Positions 14,807-20,183 of a DNA stretch of 20,857 bases are shown piece by piece. The stretch comes from a virus. The position numbers were made by a program, and so were the translations under genes. Positions within the stretch are counted from its first letter, which is position 1. Each line of letters begins with the position of its first letter. Location: the IMG/VR virus record IMGVR_UViG_3300027659_000264, positions 1-20,857 of that record. One strand, written 5' to 3'. Below the pieces are notes generated by a model. It was not told the origin of the DNA. It searched no databases and saw nothing but the letters and a program-made list of their open reading frames with translations.

Positions 14807-14828
14807 ATTATAAAGTGACTGGGTCACT
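14807..14828 (-). promoter_or_regulatory. Putative late promoter and operator (TATAAT with inverted repeat)
   Basis: On the minus strand a perfect -10 hexamer TATAAT (14812-14807) is preceded by a perfect inverted repeat, AGTGAC-CCA-GTCACT (14828-14814). No good -35 is visible at the usual distance, so an activator may be needed. The repeat contains the CCAGTCA heptamer found six more times nearby. The placement would drive the late module starting at 14523. Confidence 0.4.
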
Positions 14829-14848
14829 GGGGCGCACAAAACAAAAAA

Positions 14849-14873
14849 GCCCCCAGTCATTACAACTGGGGGC
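14849..14873 (-). terminator. Intrinsic terminator after the paralogue A cassette
   Basis: A perfect 9-bp stem, GCCCCCAGT/ACTGGGGGC, with a 7-nt loop is followed on the minus strand by TTTTTTGTTTTG. It ends the transcript of the minus-strand gene 15016-15669 and of the small gene before it, insulating the late promoter region to its left. Confidence 0.9.
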
Positions 14874-14892
14874 TCGATATAGATATATAGCT

Positions 14893-15012
14893 CTATAAGG
14901 GGTAATTGTCTTGATAGATATCTAGGAACAATTCCCTATGTTCTCGATAACTGGGACATAACCATTCGTAGTCCCAGTCATTGCAAGCAAAGATCATTCG
15001 CTCGTCGTACAT
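14893..15012 (-). CDS. Probable 39-aa protein downstream of paralogue A
   Basis: The frame starts with an ATG 3 nt after the stop of the 217-residue gene and encodes a compact acidic/aromatic peptide (MYDERMIFACNDWDYEWLCP, then SYREHRELFLDIYQDNYPL), ending 19 bp before the terminator stem. Trp, Tyr, Cys and Asp richness without low complexity, plus its position inside the transcribed cassette, argues that it is real. Its ribosome-binding site is weak, so translation would rely on coupling. It is too short for family assignment. Confidence 0.5.
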   Translation of the reverse strand: MYDERMIFACNDWDYEWLCPSYREHRELFLDIYQDNYPL

Positions 15013-15015
15013 AGA

Positions 15016-15669
15016 TCAGTCTTCGATCGTGTATTCGATATCGGTGTTCTCATCCAGTAACTGGACGACCGCATATAGCTTCTCTATATCAGTGCACTTA
15101 GAAGCAAGCTCTTTCACTTCGGCTCGGGCGGCTTTGAGCTCTTCTCCGAGAGCTTTGTTCTCTTCGCTCGTCTTTGCCCTGATAACCTTCTCAAGCTCTT
15201 TCTGGGTCTTCTTGAGCTCTTTGTCCTCGGGCTTGTCTGCGAGCTTCTTGTAGTTCTTAGCCAACTGGTCGCGGAGCTCCCATGCGCTTTGATCTTCGTA
15301 CTTCTCGAGCAAAGCCTCTTGAGCTTTCTCTCTTTGCTCTGACTTCTTCACCGCCGCCGCTCCAGTGCTTTTTGGTTTTGTCATACCATAAAGCTCGTCC
15401 AGCAACTTCGCAAATTCCTTCCATGCTTTGTCACTGGCGTTCGCGGTAAGGTCGGGGTTTTGGTGAGCGTGACCGTCAACCCACTGGACACGATAAGCTT
15501 CCCATTCTTCGTAGCTTGGAGAAGCTCCGAGAGTTTGAGCGGCAGAAGTAACGACCTCTACGCGCTCGAGCTTGTTGCGAGCGAAGCGTGAACCCTGCTC
15601 GTATGCTTGGGTTTCGCGGTCGAATGATAGAGCTTTAATCGCTCCGGCTACTGTAGACAATTCAGTCAT
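15016..15669 (-). CDS. Paralogue A: charged helical protein, 217 aa, unknown function
   Basis: AGGGAG lies 6 nt before the ATG. The N-terminal domain includes YEEWEAYRVQWVDGHAHQNP at residues 53-72, an ASDKAWKEFAKLLDELYGM segment, then a Lys/Glu-rich helix that looks like a coiled coil (KSEQREKAQEALLEKYED, LKKTQKELEKVIRAK). It ends KCTDIEKLYAVV...DIEYTIED. The protein aligns along its full length with the next minus-strand gene (15916-16554): shared positions include a G-A-x-P-x-Y block, W/R in the helix, ASD/SAD-x-AF/AW, LYG/TYG-x-x-x-PK, and KC-D...DI...I-D at the end. A DNA-binding or structural role is possible; no known domain is recognised. Confidence 0.85.
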   Translation of the reverse strand: MTELSTVAGAIKALSFDRETQAYEQGSRFARNKLERVEVVTSAAQTLGASPSYEEWEAYRVQWVDGHAHQNPDLTANASDKAWKEFAKLLDELYGMTKPKSTGAAAVKKSEQREKAQEALLEKYEDQSAWELRDQLAKNYKKLADKPEDKELKKTQKELEKVIRAKTSEENKALGEELKAARAEVKELASKCTDIEKLYAVVQLLDENTDIEYTIED

Positions 15670-15695
15670 GGTATCTCCCTTAGTTGACTGGGTTC

Positions 15696-15718
15696 CCTTG
15701 TAAGCCTATCTTACAAGG
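15696..15718 (-). promoter_or_regulatory. Inverted repeat in the leader of paralogue A
   Basis: A 9-bp perfect inverted repeat (CCTTGTAAG/CTTACAAGG) with a 5-nt spacer lies between the putative -10 and the ribosome-binding site of paralogue A, starting about 8 bp after the -10. It could be a repressor operator or an RNA hairpin controlling ribosome access. Confidence 0.55.
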
Positions 15719-15725
15719 AAGTTGT

Positions 15726-15754
15726 ATCTTACCACACTTTGTAGCGTTTTACAA
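15726..15754 (-). promoter_or_regulatory. Putative sigma70 promoter of paralogue A
   Basis: On the minus strand TTGTAA (15754-15749) and TAAGAT (15731-15726) are separated by 17 bp, each matching consensus at 4 of 6 positions. It is 57 bp upstream of the start codon. The inverted repeat just after the start site supports regulation here. Confidence 0.5.
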
Positions 15755-15791
15755 TTTATTTATACTAGGATAAACCCTTGTTGTTTTTAGG

Positions 15792-15820
15792 GGACAAATT
15801 GACTGGGTTTCTATTTGTCC
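15792..15820 (-). promoter_or_regulatory. Inverted repeat GGACAAAT/ATTTGTCC around a CCAGTCA site
   Basis: An 8-bp perfect inverted repeat with a 13-nt spacer sits upstream of the paralogue A promoter. The spacer contains one copy of the recurring CCAGTCA/TGACTGG heptamer. It may be an operator for a protein acting on this cassette. Confidence 0.5.
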
Positions 15821-15848
15821 AGTAAGTTGAAAGACATTTTTTAGTAGG

Positions 15849-15873
15849 GAACGGTCATTTCAACGCGATAGCC
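15849..15873. repeat. 25-bp cassette repeat, copy 1
   Basis: This copy matches 16685-16709 at 24 of 25 positions (a single T/C change); the core is TCAACGCGATAGCC. It lies upstream of paralogue A and abuts the T-tract of the terminator at 15880-15900. With copy 2 it flanks the paralogue B gene plus terminator, about 836 bp apart. Confidence 0.9.
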
Positions 15874-15879
15874 AAAAAA

Positions 15880-15900
15880 ACCCCGATTGTTAGTCGGGGT
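15880..15900 (-). terminator. Intrinsic terminator after paralogue B
   Basis: A 7-bp stem ACCCCGA/TCGGGGT with a 7-nt loop is followed on the minus strand by TTTTTTTGGC. It lies 16 bp after the stop at 15916 and ends the paralogue B transcript. Confidence 0.85.
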
Positions 15901-15915
15901 CGGCTTGATGACTGG

Positions 15916-16554
15916 TTAGTCGGAAATTGTCTCGGCCTGTATGTCGTGGTCAGGGTTCATCATTTCGTGAGCTAATGCCAGCCGGTCTAGGTCGTCGCAT
16001 TTGCGTACCCAAGTAATAAGTTCATCCCTTAGTGCCTTAAGTTCCTCCCGCTGTCCCTCGGCCTCTTGCTTGATGCGTAGTGAGACGGCCTTTTCAAGTT
16101 CGCGCAGGATTGCGGATTTCTTGGTTGGGTTCTTGGCCTGTGCTTGATACTCATTACTCAGCAAGTCCTTAAGTACTCGGGTGGTTGTGCCAGCGTATCT
16201 TGCTTCTAGTGCATCCTGTTTGGCTTTGCGTTCCTCGGCCTTTTTCAATGCGGCCTCAGTCTGGGCTTTGGGGGCTTCGAGTCCATAGGTGTCTAGCAAG
16301 CGGCCTTTAAAGCGTTTAAATGCTTGGTCGGCTGAGTTGCCCTTGGCCTGTGGTTTGGTACGCACATACGCATTGATGAATTCAAGGCGGCAAGAATTCC
16401 AGATATCGTATGTCGGTTCTGCCCCTACTGACTTAGCAAACAGTTCTAGTGCTTGACCAGCGTCTATTTCCGATTGAGCAAACAGTTCACCAGATTGCTT
16501 GGCAAGTTCGGCTTGAGTTGCGTCAATAGCTTGGGCTACTTTATTAAGTTCCAT
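15916..16554 (-). CDS. Paralogue B: charged helical protein, 212 aa, unknown function
   Basis: I choose the ATG at 16554 because AAGGAAA lies 4 nt upstream; an in-frame ATG at 16584 would add 10 residues but has only a weak site. The layout matches paralogue A: VGAEPTYDIWNSCRLEFINA, an NSADQAFKRFKGRLLDTYGL segment, a Lys/Ala/Glu-rich helix (KKAEERKAKQDALEARY) and a KCDDLDRLALAHEMM...DIQAETISD end. It lies between the two 25-bp repeats and has its own terminator. Amino-acid divergence from A is large, so the duplication is old or the two were acquired separately. No recognised domain; a paired regulatory or replication role is possible. Confidence 0.85.
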   Translation of the reverse strand: MELNKVAQAIDATQAELAKQSGELFAQSEIDAGQALELFAKSVGAEPTYDIWNSCRLEFINAYVRTKPQAKGNSADQAFKRFKGRLLDTYGLEAPKAQTEAALKKAEERKAKQDALEARYAGTTTRVLKDLLSNEYQAQAKNPTKKSAILRELEKAVSLRIKQEAEGQREELKALRDELITWVRKCDDLDRLALAHEMMNPDHDIQAETISD

Positions 16555-16684
16555 GATTTTCCTTAGGTTAGTGGATACTGACATAATGACCCATCGTCAA
16601 AATGTCCCTACCTTAATAGCACAAACCAGTCATTTTGCTCCCCGTACAAACCCTATATGTAGGGCAAAGGACAAAGGGCATGGA

Positions 16685-16709
16685 GAACGGTCACTTCAAC
16701 GCGATAGCC
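16685..16709. repeat. 25-bp cassette repeat, copy 2
   Basis: This second copy matches 15849-15873 at 24 of 25 positions. It lies upstream of paralogue B and directly borders the first site of the AGAACATT array (16711). Conservation in noncoding DNA beyond that of the paralogous genes themselves suggests a bound element or recent recombination. Confidence 0.9.
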
Positions 16710-16710
16710 T

Positions 16711-17027
16711 AATGTTCTAAAAACGGCTTTTTTCGAACATTGCAGAACATTGTAAGTCCTTGATTTATAAGGAATGTTCTATATTGTTCCAAATGTTCCG
16801 AGGTTTTTTGAAAAAATCGATTTTTCAGTTTTTGCAGATCGGCAAGGCTCTCCGGCAAGTGCAAATCTCAGGGGGGCGGTACTATTATTATTTTAGAACA
16901 TTATAGAACATTCAGAACATTACATAACTTAAAACAAAAAACATTAGTAAAAACAACAACTTACGAGCGTTTCACAATGTTCGAATTTTTCCTTCTAATG
17001 TTCGAATTTTTCCATTTTTAGAACATT
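16711..17027. repeat. Array of twelve AGAACATT/AATGTTCT sites (origin or operator candidate)
   Basis: Sites begin at 16711, 16734, 16744, 16773, 16783 (ATTGTTCC, degenerate), 16792, 16895, 16905, 16914, 16976, 16997 and 17020, in both orientations. Three sites are spaced 10 and 9 bp (16895-16921), about one helical turn. Between the two groups (16800-16894) lie the palindrome AAAAATCGATTTTT (16812-16825) and two CGGCAAG direct repeats (16840-16860). The whole is noncoding, AT-rich and between divergent gene modules. It resembles an iteron-type replication origin, or a cooperative binding array for a phage regulator. Confidence 0.75.
16976..17013. repeat. 17-bp perfect direct repeat, 21-bp period
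   Basis: AATGTTCGAATTTTTCC occurs at 16976-16992 and 16997-17013. The 21-bp period is two helical turns, so proteins bound here would face the same side. The repeats contain the array core plus a T-rich tail. Confidence 0.9.
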
Positions 17028-17089
17028 ACCCTCAAAACCCTAAATACAGGCCAAATCCAAGACACTCTGCTACGCCACGATACACTTAC

Positions 17090-17118
17090 TTGACAAAGTA
17101 TAGTATTTGTGTTATACT
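17090..17118 (+). promoter_or_regulatory. Near-consensus sigma70 promoter of the plus-strand module
   Basis: TTGACA (17090-17095) and TATACT (17113-17118) are separated by exactly 17 bp, a -35 consensus and a 5 of 6 -10. Transcription would begin near 17125. It lies immediately right of the AGAACATT array, so that array could control it. It is the strongest promoter in the window and probably acts early, with host polymerase. Confidence 0.85.
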
Positions 17119-17124
17119 TGGGCT

Positions 17125-17187
17125 CTGCCCAACGGCAGGGGGATGCCCATGCGCCACTACCGCCAAGCATCTTCAGCGACATTCTGA
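17125..17187 (+). promoter_or_regulatory. mRNA leader with 5' hairpin and possible 12-aa leader peptide
   Basis: The expected transcript starts with a hairpin, CTGCC-CAAC-GGCAG (17125-17138), which could protect the 5' end. Just after it, GGGGG at 17138-17142 is followed 6 nt later by an ATG at 17149, opening a 12-codon frame (MRHYRQASSATF) ending at 17187. It may be translated, but nothing in the sequence shows a regulatory need. The real first gene starts at 17230. Confidence 0.4.
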
Positions 17188-17229
17188 CACTTGGTCATTT
17201 TGTCTTTCTTTATCACTTTGGAGGTTCTT

Positions 17230-17457
17230 ATGACTATTCGCACAACCATTCGCATAGGCCTGCATACCACAGAGCGTGGTTTCTTGCTATCAAGATACCG
17301 CTGTATTCTTTCCGGTATGCATGGCGTTCAAACCGACGAGGAAGCAATCGACTACGTTCGTAGACGGATAGCAAGTGACCGCACTATTGGCGGTTACGAC
17401 CTGATCGGTTGCATCGACAACAACGACTACTTAATTGAAAGAGAGGTGATCGCATGA
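17230..17457 (+). CDS. Small protein, 75 aa, unknown function
   Basis: GGAGG lies 5 nt before the ATG at 17230; a longer in-frame reading from 17191 starts at an internal ATG without a site. The product has a beta-like N-terminus (TIRTTIRIGLHTTERGF), a DEEAIDYVRRRIASDRTIGG helix near residues 36-55 and an acidic C-terminus with YDLIGCIDNNDYLIERE. No domain recognised. It is the first gene of the plus-strand module under the 17090 promoter and overlaps the next gene by 4 nt (ATGA), so translation is coupled. Confidence 0.8.
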   Translation: MTIRTTIRIGLHTTERGFLLSRYRCILSGMHGVQTDEEAIDYVRRRIASDRTIGGYDLIGCIDNNDYLIEREVIA

Positions 17458-17678
17458 CCAACGGCTACTGCACAACTGCCGGATGCACTAATGGCATCGG
17501 TAGGAAACGCGCTCAGTATGGGCATCTCGTGTGCAAAGCGTGTGGGGAACTCAATGCTAGAGAAGCAAGACTCGGTTGGTGCGTGGCTATCCCCTACTCC
17601 AAGGGTGCATACCAACTAATCACCGACTCTGCCGATTTGTGCAATACCAATCCGAAACAAACGAAGGGGATGAAATGA
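17454..17678 (+). CDS. Zinc-ribbon-like small protein, 74 aa
   Basis: Cys residues form two pairs: CTTAGC at residues 6-11 and CKAC at 27-30, spaced like a compact zinc finger with a wide first knuckle. Between them lies NGIGRKRAQYGHLV. The tail is not conserved in any way I recognise (AYQLITDSADLCNTNPKQ). The gene is ATGA-coupled on both sides. A nucleic-acid or protein-binding regulator is plausible, but the first pair is CxxxxC rather than CxxC, so metal binding is not certain. Confidence 0.75.
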   Translation: MTNGYCTTAGCTNGIGRKRAQYGHLVCKACGELNAREARLGWCVAIPYSKGAYQLITDSADLCNTNPKQTKGMK

Positions 17679-17860
17679 ACGACACAGATTTTGAACTGCT
17701 CGACTTTTTGCTTGAGTGCGTGTTTATGGACAGGCGTGAGGCTTGTGAGAGCGCGTTTGTCGCAGGGGCGTTGGGCTATTTGGTTTACAAATACAAAGAC
17801 GAATTTTATGAGGCCATCGAAATTATCAAGAAAGAGAGAGCAATCAATGATCGAATTTAG
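17675..17860 (+). CDS. Small acidic helical protein, 61 aa
   Basis: The start is at the ATG at 17675, overlapping the upstream stop by 4 nt, with AAGGGGA upstream; the longer frame from 17576 lies within the previous gene. The product is acidic at the start (NDTDFELLDFLLECVFMDR), has a moderately hydrophobic segment (FVAGALGYLVYKY, about residues 28-40) and a charged end (EFYEAIEIIKKERAINDRI). The hydrophobic stretch is short for a membrane helix. No domain recognised. Confidence 0.7.
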   Translation: MNDTDFELLDFLLECVFMDRREACESAFVAGALGYLVYKYKDEFYEAIEIIKKERAINDRI

Positions 17861-18050
17861 CTTTATCGAACTCGGCCTACTAATCTGGGCCATCTTAGCT
17901 ACGGCTTTCTACTTGGATAGCAAGCGTGAGATACGCATGGCTAAACATTTCATCAGTCATATTCTTGACGATGACCAAGAGCGTGACCGCATTGTGAGCG
18001 AGTACAAAGCGGCACGGAGTGAAGTAAAAAGTAACACGAGGTATATGTAA
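17847..18050 (+). CDS. Small membrane protein, 67 aa, N-terminal TM
   Basis: One clear transmembrane segment covers about residues 5-21 (SFIELGLLIWAILATAFYL), followed by a basic-charged cytoplasmic-looking part (DSKREIRMAKHF) and a DDDQERDRIVSEYKAARSEV helix. AGAGAG purines lie upstream of the ATG at 17847, and the gene overlaps its predecessor by 14 bp. Small single-pass proteins of this kind in early phage operons often alter host membranes or block superinfection; no specific function can be assigned. Confidence 0.7.
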   Translation: MIEFSFIELGLLIWAILATAFYLDSKREIRMAKHFISHILDDDQERDRIVSEYKAARSEVKSNTRYM

Positions 18051-18268
18051 TGAATCACGAAACACAATCGGATATGGATTTGCCTTTTAGGAAATACAAA
18101 GCAGTCGCTACCCCTGACGGGTACATGGCTGAGTGCTTGTATGGCGAGAACGAGCGTGGCTACCTTTGCGACAGCAACGGCAATCGCGTATTTGCTACTC
18201 ATGCATTGGCTGAGATCGCAATCATTAAACACATGATGGTCGAATACTTTTCGGGAGAAAACAAATGA
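18050..18268 (+). CDS. Small protein, 72 aa, unknown function
   Basis: The gene overlaps the upstream stop by 1 nt (TAATG). The product has a RKYKAVATPDGYMAECLYGE segment near residues 14-33, a GYLCDSNGNRVFATHALAE segment, and a helical end (AIIKHMMVEYFSGENK). Two Cys are not paired in a known motif. It is coupled to the next gene by a 4-nt ATGA overlap. No domain recognised. Confidence 0.75.
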   Translation: MNHETQSDMDLPFRKYKAVATPDGYMAECLYGENERGYLCDSNGNRVFATHALAEIAIIKHMMVEYFSGENK

Positions 18269-18579
18269 GCAAGATAAACGGCTTTGAGTATCACCGACTG
18301 GTCAAACTGGTGCGGTGCATCGAGGTTGACTTACGCAACTTTCTTGCGAACCCTGCCGAGTACCGGTCCGAGTACTTTGAGGACACTCACTATGTAGCTA
18401 TGGAAGTGCTAGATATATTGGGCGCGGAACCATCGGAGGTAAAAGAAACTGAATCCGAAATCAGTTGGGAAGAAGCATGGGGCGAAGCAATCGCCAAGCA
18501 CGATGACGAAGAACACGCACGCGAGCTGGAGAACTTTGACCCCATCTCAATAGCAGAGCAGAGAGAAGCGACAAAGTGA
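18265..18579 (+). CDS. Acidic protein, 104 aa, unknown function
   Basis: The product is acidic, with a helical N-terminus (GFEYHRLVKLVRCIEVDLRN), a YVAMEVLDILGAEPSEVKE segment and a Glu/Ala-rich C-terminus (SWEEAWGEAIAKHDDEEHAR). GGGAGAA lies upstream of the ATG. It ends 59 bp before the ATPase gene, the widest gap so far in this module. High acidity would suit an inhibitor or DNA mimic, but there is no direct evidence of that. Confidence 0.75.
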   Translation: MSKINGFEYHRLVKLVRCIEVDLRNFLANPAEYRSEYFEDTHYVAMEVLDILGAEPSEVKETESEISWEEAWGEAIAKHDDEEHARELENFDPISIAEQREATK

Positions 18580-18611
18580 CCAACAGTCATATTGTCTTTA
18601 ATTGTGTTGGT
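18579..18611 (+). promoter_or_regulatory. Inverted repeat before the ATPase gene
   Basis: ACCAACA (18579-18585) and TGTTGGT (18605-18611) form a perfect 7-bp inverted repeat with a 19-nt spacer, followed by a T-rich stretch (TTTTTAA). It may be an attenuating hairpin or an operator. It is the only noncoding gap of this kind in the plus-strand module. Confidence 0.4.
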
Positions 18612-18638
18612 TGTTTTTAATTTATCAGGAGAATCAAA

Positions 18639-19733
18639 ATGGAAGTACGCATGAACACCGAAGTTACCTTGAAAGAAGCAATGGAACTTATCCTTGCAGT
18701 AGGTAATATGAACTCAATCCACTTAGTGGGCGAGCCCGGAATTGGCAAAACTGCTATGTTTGAAAGCGTAGTAGAGAGAACTGGTTATCGTGGCGTTTAC
18801 ATCGATGTACCTAACACCGAGCTTGGTGATCTTGGTATCCCAATGCCGAATCACGAAACCAAAACAACTAGCTTGTATCTGAACGACCATTGGGGTTTTC
18901 ACAAAGACGAGCCGCTTGTTATTTTCTGTGATGAGTTTACCAAGCCCTCATCTATGGCTGTGCAGAATATGCTACACCCACTATTAAACGAACGGCGGAT
19001 CGGTGGTTGCAAGTTGCATCGGGATAGCATCGTAGTGACTGCCGGTAACAATACGACCGACGGCGTTGGCGATATGTTGAAGGCTCACTCTATCAGCCGT
19101 ATGACAATTACGCCTATCAAGAAACCCCATGCCGGATTCAAAGCCGACGGGTCTGTCGATGAAGATTCATGGGGTTATTGGGCATTGAATAGTGGCAAGA
19201 TTCAGCCTGAGGTGGTCGCATGGATTAAGGCGTATCCCCACGCGCTTGCGTCTTACAAAGATGCTAGCCAAGCAGATAACCCATATATCTTTAACCCAAA
19301 GACTCCGCAGAAGTCCTATGTTTGCCCACGCTCATTGCAACGTGCAAGCAACATCATCGGCTCACGCAACAGCATTACGCGCAACGCTCTCATTACTGGC
19401 TTAACAGGAACGATAGGCGAATCAGCCGCGCGTGACATGGTTGCGTATGTAGAAGTTGCCGACTCACTCCCAACATGGGAAGAAGTTATCAACGACCCCA
19501 AGGGTTGCAAATTACCGAGCTCACCTGCTGCTCTTAACATTATGGCTTTTGGTGCTATGCAACGGATTGACCGCGCGACTATTGGTAAATGGTTTGAGTA
19601 CTTGAAGCGCACCCCCAAAGAGTTGCAATCAGTATTCTGCTTGACCACTAGCAAGAACCCTGAGAAGAAACAAATCCTTATGACAAGCGGCTCGTTCGTC
19701 ACATGGATGCGTGAGAACCAATACTTATTCTGA
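18639..19733 (+). CDS. MoxR-type AAA+ ATPase, 364 aa
   Basis: AGGAG lies 7 nt before the ATG. AAA+ motifs are clear: Walker A GEPGIGKT at residues 31-38, Walker B VIFCDEF at 94-100, sensor 1 near AGNNT (135-139), an arginine-finger region SISRM (151-155) and sensor 2 near PRSLQR (230-235). The GEPGIGKT form and the CDEF Walker B are typical of MoxR-family ATPases, which remodel or activate partner proteins, often metal-binding VWA or peptidase-like proteins encoded beside them. Such a partner (HExxH protein) lies three genes downstream. In phages the role of this pair is not settled. Confidence 0.9.
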   Translation: MEVRMNTEVTLKEAMELILAVGNMNSIHLVGEPGIGKTAMFESVVERTGYRGVYIDVPNTELGDLGIPMPNHETKTTSLYLNDHWGFHKDEPLVIFCDEFTKPSSMAVQNMLHPLLNERRIGGCKLHRDSIVVTAGNNTTDGVGDMLKAHSISRMTITPIKKPHAGFKADGSVDEDSWGYWALNSGKIQPEVVAWIKAYPHALASYKDASQADNPYIFNPKTPQKSYVCPRSLQRASNIIGSRNSITRNALITGLTGTIGESAARDMVAYVEVADSLPTWEEVINDPKGCKLPSSPAALNIMAFGAMQRIDRATIGKWFEYLKRTPKELQSVFCLTTSKNPEKKQILMTSGSFVTWMRENQYLF

Positions 19734-19752
19734 TACTAAGAAAGGAAACATC

Positions 19753-20013
19753 ATGCCTAACATGATTTTAGATCGTATGCCTGAGGGCGATTGGGACAAG
19801 ATCGAAGCGGCATCGGATGCCATCGGTCAACTCTTGGAAGGTTGTAGCTTCAATGTATCGATGCACTCGTTGCTTTATGTACTAGCGCATTGCGGTGTCC
19901 AAATGGAGGAAGACGGAATGAATCCTCGTCAGTTTGTCCATGCCGTAGTAGCAGAACTTCAGCAGAACATGAAGGACATAACCGAGATAAGAAAAGAAAG
20001 GGGAGAGGAATGA
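19753..20013 (+). CDS. Small acidic protein, 86 aa, unknown function
   Basis: The start is the ATG at 19753, with AAAGGAAA upstream; the longer frame from 19711 begins inside the ATPase gene. It is mainly helical and acidic: GDWDKIEAASDAIGQLLEG, a YVLAHCGVQMEEDGMNPRQF segment and an ELQQNMKDITEIRKERGEE tail. No domain recognised. It lies 19 nt after the ATPase stop, and its stop overlaps the next start by 4 nt (ATGA), so it is coupled to that gene and is likely part of the ATPase-peptidase cluster. Confidence 0.8.
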   Translation: MPNMILDRMPEGDWDKIEAASDAIGQLLEGCSFNVSMHSLLYVLAHCGVQMEEDGMNPRQFVHAVVAELQQNMKDITEIRKERGEE

Positions 20014-20183
20014 CGCCCGAAGAAATTGAAAAGCATTTTGGTAAGGAAGCATTGGAGATGTTGTATGACTCCATTCTGCAGAACGCAGTCCATAACTTAG
20101 CCGACTGGATACTTTCGTACCATACCGAACAAGAGATCGGTGAGTGGATTAGAACTTTAAAAGAAGATGAGGAAGAAGAATGA
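20010..20183 (+). CDS. Small acidic helical protein, 57 aa
   Basis: GGGAGAGGA lies directly before the ATG at 20010. The product opens TPEEIEKHFGKEALEMLYDS, continues NAVHNLADWILSYHTEQEIG, and ends with an acidic run (LKEDEEEE). It is all helical. It could be an adaptor for the nearby ATPase, but nothing specific shows this. Coupled on both sides by 4-nt overlaps. Confidence 0.75.
   Translation: MTPEEIEKHFGKEALEMLYDSILQNAVHNLADWILSYHTEQEIGEWIRTLKEDEEEE

Noticed and set aside
14592-14807. 71-residue minus-strand frame upstream of the small terminase candidate
   Set aside because: No ribosome-binding site, crosses the G-tract repeats and gives a low-plausibility sequence; best seen as noncoding leader.
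15016-16554. Partition (ParA/ParB-type) pair
   Set aside because: No Walker motif or ParB-type helix-turn-helix in either paralogue; they are related to each other, not a ParA-ParB pair.
16711-17027. CRISPR array
   Set aside because: Repeats are 8 bp, in both orientations and irregularly spaced; no uniform repeat-spacer pattern.
17109-17363. 84-residue plus-strand frame overlapping the first gene of the early operon
   Set aside because: Starts at the promoter -10 itself, so its ATG would not be in the transcript; the 17230 gene has the proper ribosome-binding site.
17230-18050. Toxin-antitoxin pair among the small early genes
   Set aside because: Small coupled genes are suggestive, but none shows a known toxin or antitoxin motif.
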